In this document: positions 10,101 to 11,761 of the stretch, piece after piece | How the letters are laid out: every line of letters starts with the position of its first letter | Numbering within the stretch: the stretch's first letter is position 1 | Source of the DNA: Candidatus Omnitrophota bacterium | GTDB lineage: Bacteria; Hinthialibacterota; Hinthialibacteria; JAKQFZ01 | DNA length: 11,761 bases | Assembly: GCA_029558215.1 (NCBI GenBank) | Contig: JAKQFZ010001249.1 | Coordinates: 1 to 11,761 of the forward strand | Direction: 5' to 3' | Translations under genes and position numbers: made by a program | The notes under the pieces: model-generated | Databases searched by the model: none | Seen by the model: the letters and a program-made list of their open reading frames with translations, nothing else | Told to the model about the DNA's origin: nothing

Positions 10101-11761
10101 ACCCCGCGGTCAATATGTCCAGGTACTATCAGGCGAGCATTGTCTACCAGTTCCCTGAGAACCACGCGACCATTGCTGACAAAAAATTCCAGACAAATGC
10201 GGCTGGCAAGGCTACTGTTCTCTATTCAGAACTGATTCCGGAAGGCACGATTATCAGGTTTGAGGTCGTGCAGACTGTGGATCGCAGCACCCGGGTGACT
10301 ACAAATCCCCAGAACATCGGAGATCGAATCGTAGACCCACAGCACGACTACGACTGCTATCCGTGTGGATTTGTCTACTCAGGAACAGTGTATGATCCAT
10401 CGCTGTACAACAAAGATGTCTTCCTTGGATCTGTTGCCTACGATGGTTCTGACATGGCAGTGATTCCGGTCAACCGCGGCAGTATTGAAATGTGGTGGTA
10501 TGAGACATCCCAAGACGTGTGTTGGCCGGTAAGACCGGTGATATACCAGTGTGACTGGCCTGCGGTGCCGGATAACTGCATCATCATCGCCAATGGGAAG
10601 GGTATCCCTGGATTTCCTCAGGCGAAGTATCTGAATCCCGAGATATACTGGAAGGGTACTCTCACAAGCGATGCGAACGAGATCGGTTACAATCCTAACG
10701 AAGAGCATGCTGAGTGGATTCAGATTCCGGGGGAGAATCTGCACGCTGCTCGCGTTGACTACAACGTGGTCTCTGCACGTTCAGAACCTTATGTCTTGAT
10801 TCGCTACCAGGACAATGAGAAGCCCAACAAACCTTGGGAGTTCGATGTCATCCGAGTTGTGGCAGAGTCTCCAATGGGGGCTCCCACTTCCGGATGCGCC
10901 TGTCAGGCAGAACCATGCACGTTTGTCTACTCCACAACCGCGGGCTACAGCTTGGCGCCGCCGATCCCTCTGCTGTTCCACATCCCGTACTGCGCTCAGA
11001 ACACAATTATCAACACACCGGTACAGAACTACTTCTGGGATGACCAGAAGGGACGCCTGTGGTTCCGCCGAGGCAACACGAGTGTCACCGCTCGCTTCTT
11101 TGAGAACTGGCAAGGGAACTGCACGCCTTGGTTGGATTACGGGACGGGGGTCCCGCAGAACATTGTCTATAACCTCAAGTGGCCCTCTCGTGCAGCGGAT
11201 GAACAGAACCCGCCCGGCAGTCCGAACACTTATACGCCTCTTGCGTTTGGCGAAACAAGAGATCGAACTGGCTATGGTATCGCTGAAGTGCTTTACAACG
11301 ACTGCGATGCTTCGCTCATCATGCCTTGGCGGTTGTCCTACGTTGACCTGCCATCTACTGATGTGCCGGATGACTACATATCTTGTCATAGCTCACTTCC
11401 GCCACACATTGCTCCTCGGCTCGACTACGACGACGTCAATCAGGTGCTCTTCTTCAGAGGAGTCAGGATGGACGGTCTGCCTGGAATCATGTCCGAAAGC
11501 GATCGTGCCGCCATCAGGTTGGCCTTTGCGGGCAAGACCAAGTTTCTTGAGGCCGTTGACAAACTCTATACAGAGAGCCAGCAGACGGTTGCGAAGGCGG
11601 TTGGAACGAAAGTCGGAATGGAGAATCCAGGTTGGGGCATCGCGGTTTCAACCGGATCAGCAACAAAACCTGGTTGGCTGGTCGTCGGTTACAATGGTCA
11701 TCCGGACGTTGCTGAACCTGCCGAAGTGGAGATCTTCTACGTTGGTTGTCCTCCGGAGACA
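2..11761 (+). CDS. Giant modular right-handed parallel beta-helix protein (fragment, open at both ends)
   Basis: Frame 2 runs through the whole window without a stop, giving 3,920 residues; the frame was checked at every module boundary and at the last codon. No start codon is assigned because the reading frame is already open at base 2, inside the first head domain. Residues 1-3098 are seven tandem beta-helix modules of the kind usually annotated as 'right-handed parallel beta-helix repeat' or 'choice-of-anchor Q domain' protein; the rungs (NC.F..N, GGG.Y / GGAIY) also resemble the chlamydial Pmp repeat motifs FxxN and GGAI. Residues 3099-3920 are an unrecognised beta-rich region. No signal peptide, transmembrane segment, sorting signal or catalytic motif is visible, since the true termini are missing. 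Extracellular location is inferred from the fold, the calcium-type Asp/Asn loops and the lack of hydrophobic segments. Adhesion or polysaccharide binding is possible but unproven. Confidence 0.95.
1787..1870 (+). other. Charged non-repeat insertion inside the M2 rung ladder
   Basis: Residues 596-623 of the fragment. Between the rung CSFQGNAA and the next GGAIYND turn there are about 28 residues rich in Lys, Glu and Phe, with the cores SKTEQKPKVKEF and IFRLATGQG. They do not follow the NC.F..N / GGG spacing. No other module has such a charged segment at this place. It most likely forms a loop leaving the helix side. It stays in frame and the ladder resumes normally, so it does not look like a frameshift. 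Its function is unknown. Confidence 0.7.
2810..2902 (+). other. Calcium-loop-like DCN motif after M2
   Basis: Reads DCNGNDHPDYLDI, a short spacer, then DANLNEIPDECE. Both halves have Asp/Asn at alternating positions followed by a distal Asp/Glu, the pattern of DxDxDGxxD(E) loops in thrombospondin type 3 and dockerin-like repeats. Two Cys, one near each end, could pair. The first loop has D and H where Gly is usual (NDHPD), so it is slightly degenerate. It separates M2 from M3 and probably acts as a calcium-stiffened linker or end cap; calcium binding is inferred, not shown. Confidence 0.65.
2918..4108 (+). repeat. Beta-helix module M3 (4 rungs, shortest ladder)
   Basis: Residues 973-1369. 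The head has VVYVDINATGNN, WTDAFIDLQSAL, WVANGTYYPDRGTGQR, LFGGF, HPGGEVSLSQR and ILSGDI. The ladder (3362-3658) has only four rungs, ending in NSILWAN. The tail is the long class: CCVQGYTGTLPG, SPCVD, the loop DLDDDGDTSE at 3875-3904, YRRLLD and VDIGAAE. Unlike all six other modules it lacks the acidic GTxDDxLRL stretch before SPC; the chain goes straight from NPRF to SLQMDSPC (3782-3826). The calcium-loop motif overlaps its C-terminal end from 4016. Confidence 0.88.
4016..4108 (+). other. Calcium-loop-like DCD motif after M3
   Basis: Reads DCDGNGIPDYIDT followed by a short charged spacer and DSDGDGVLDDCE. This is the most canonical of the three copies: the second half fits DxDxDGxxDxxE fully. 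Cys residues sit near both ends, as in the other two copies, so a disulfide closing the pair of loops is plausible. It lies between M3 and M4. Calcium binding is inferred from known thrombospondin type 3 and dockerin-like loops. Confidence 0.72.
4109..5410 (+). repeat. Beta-helix module M4 (6 rungs, divergent head)
   Basis: Residues 1370-1803. The head keeps AFVDASATGMNDGTSW, FNDLQDAL, WVADGSY and VYGGFGG, but its Y.PD.GT segment is replaced by SPASATGAR, and the usual PGGE..L.QR segment by a longer stretch around 4333-4382 containing an extra Cys (LDCAEYY). ILTGDL stands for LSGDI. The ladder (4568-5023) has six rungs ending in NSILWGN. The tail has YSCIRDW, GTADDNLRL, SPCLD, LDGAPRIQDDPCAYNTG and VDMGAYEH, the short class shared with M5 and M6. 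No calcium-loop motif follows. Confidence 0.88.
5411..6595 (+). repeat. Beta-helix module M5 (5 rungs)
   Basis: Residues 1804-2198. The head has VVYVSALATGNNDGTNW, YTDIQDAL, IWVAQGTYKPD, LYGGFAGGETALSQRNW and VLSGEI. The ladder (5810-6196) has five rungs, the last broken by an extra ILTSGVFYGGG turn, closing with NSILWNN. The tail is odd in two ways. The usual SCVQG Cys is absent (HYSTLQSWNG), and after SPCLD there is an expansion with two more Cys (DECAMVSG and PRCVL) before LDGGLRFQDDPCAFETG. The closing VDMGAYE is changed to VDRGPYE. There is no calcium-loop motif. Confidence 0.87.
6596..8008 (+). repeat. Beta-helix module M6 (7 rungs)
   Basis: Residues 2199-2669. The head has RLYVDTNATGSNNGLSW, YTNLQDAL, VKEIWVADGTYKPDRGT, LYGGFAG, YPGGETALDQRNW and VLSGDL, very close to M7. 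The ladder (7052-7618) has about seven rungs with several imperfections: the second turn reads HQRQGIVLFD without the Gly triplet, and the third and sixth are lengthened by a few residues. It closes with NSILWGN. The tail has YTHWQGW in place of YSCVQGW, DADGPDNSVGTADDNLRL, SPCLD, ARIQDEPYAFE and VDIGAYEH. The acidic stretch is nearly identical to M1. Confidence 0.88.
8009..9295 (+). repeat. Beta-helix module M7 (5 rungs, mosaic head and tail)
   Basis: Residues 2670-3098, the last helix module. The head (RLYVDSNAAGTN, YTDLRDAL, VKEIWVAAGTYKPDRGT, YPGGETQLRQRDW, TVLSG) is the closest match to M6. The ladder (8441-8812) has five rungs and ends with NTILWHN. From about 8882 onward it resembles M2 and M3 instead: SCVQGWLGTLTG, SPCID, the Asp/Asn loop DFNHNGNTTE (9065-9094), ERLLDD and VDMGAFE, followed by the DCN motif. 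The change of affinity within one module suggests recombination, or selection for a distinct tail at array ends. Confidence 0.88.
9206..9295 (+). other. Calcium-loop-like DCN motif after M7
   Basis: Reads DCNNNGVPDYIEI, a short spacer, then DGDGNSILDEC. It has the same two-loop layout and the same Cys pair as the copies after M2 and M3. It marks the border between the beta-helix array and the C-terminal beta-rich region, which fits a rigid spacer role. Calcium binding is inferred from the DxNxNG and DxDxN loop patterns. Confidence 0.7.
9296..9856 (+). other. Non-repeat linker region of the C-terminal part
   Basis: Residues 3099-3285. No beta-helix rung motif is present. The segment looks beta-rich with short Thr/Val strands (GTVKVSW, GTVTAYI, ILLEYRNRVTG) and one likely helix (ADAYLDILDQM, 9659-9691). 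There is no Cys in this stretch, in contrast to the region after it. No family is recognised. It begins directly after the third calcium-loop motif, so it is probably a separately folded surface domain or stalk. Confidence 0.5.
9857..10354 (+). repeat. C-terminal degenerate repeat, unit a
   Basis: About 166 residues. The order of landmarks is: Cys-Pro-type opening (CHPYVSLG), PYVYQQGA, RIEIFWYKTG, W-rich strand closing in YITQWPAEP (9980-10066), then RYYQASIVYQF. The same order of landmarks recurs in units b and c. Boundaries are approximate because the copies share only scattered positions. The function is not recognised; the Trp/Tyr density suggests a beta-sandwich-like fold, but this is a guess. 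Confidence 0.5.
10355..10894 (+). repeat. C-terminal degenerate repeat, unit b
   Basis: About 180 residues. It opens with CYPCGFVYSG, then NKDVFLGS, SIEMWWYETS and QCDWPAVP (10481-10567), followed by AKYLNPEIYWKG. It continues with the distinctive NPNEEHA (10691-10711) and SEPYVLIRYQDN. The IE[IM].WY and [QD]WPA landmarks line up with unit a at a spacing of about 167 residues. No family is recognised from memory with confidence. Confidence 0.5.
10895..11374 (+). repeat. C-terminal degenerate repeat, unit c
   Basis: About 160 residues, the weakest copy. It opens with CACQAEPCTFVYS, matching the CYPCGFVYS of unit b. The aromatic strand VTARFFENWQG and the closing strand VYNLKWPS (11054-11188) stand where units a and b have IE..WY and WPA. 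RTGYGIAEVLYND then stands in the place of the RYYQASIVYQF strand. Two to three extra Cys are present (PYCAQN, NCTPW, NDCDAS). Unit status is inferred from landmark order. Confidence 0.42.
11375..11761 (+). other. Distal C-terminal segment, continues past the window
   Basis: Residues 3792-3920 of the fragment. It starts with YISCHSSLPP and a strand-like LDYDDVNQVLFFRGV. A likely helical stretch follows (about 11492-11590: SESDRAAIRLAF, TKFLEAVDKLY), then a Gly-rich part ending in GWLVVGYNGHPD and a VEIFYVGCPP strand. No stop codon is reached, so any membrane anchor or secretion signal at the true C terminus cannot be judged. The family is not recognised. Confidence 0.45.

Overview
The window lies entirely inside one giant gene on the + strand. 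Frame 2 (codons starting at position 2, 5, 8 and so on) reads 3,920 sense codons from base 2 to base 11761 with no stop. It has neither its true start nor its stop, so both ends of the gene are outside the window. There is no intergenic DNA, RNA gene, promoter, terminator, mobile element or CRISPR array, and every other open frame is a shadow of this one.

The product is a secreted-type, strongly modular right-handed parallel beta-helix protein. Residues 1-3098 of the fragment hold seven tandem modules of about 380-600 residues (M1-M7). Each module has three parts: (i) a head with a YVD..ATG-like start, SW..A..DLQ.AL, W.VA.G.Y.P and YGGF, ending in LSG; (ii) a ladder of 4-10 beta-helix rungs built on NC.F..N and GGG[IVL]Y repeats, closed by an [IL]LW.N rung; (iii) a tail with DP.F, LRL..[GD]SPC[IL]D, D..G..R and usually VD[MI]GA.E. 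Modules M2, M3 and M7 also carry a terminal calcium-loop-like DC[ND].N..PDY...[DE][EC] motif. Residues 3099-3920 form a different, Trp- and Cys-containing beta-rich region that includes three degenerate repeats of about 160-180 residues. I do not recognise its family.

The organism is not identifiable with certainty. Mid-50s %GC by eye, a gene of more than 11.7 kb, rungs like the chlamydial polymorphic membrane protein repeat, the DCN.NG.PD motif and the choice-of-anchor Q-like tail together suggest a Planctomycetota or other PVC-type (or similar environmental, large-genome) bacterium. This is inference from motif style. A cell-surface or extracellular adhesion or carbohydrate-contact role is plausible for such proteins, but nothing here proves a substrate or an enzymatic activity.

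The most informative internal pattern is mosaicism. The head of M7 matches M6 and M5, but its tail matches M2 and M3 and carries the same calcium-loop pair. The array therefore looks shaped by module duplication plus recombination, or by selection for a special end-cap tail. Rung number also varies widely (4 in M3, 10 in M2).
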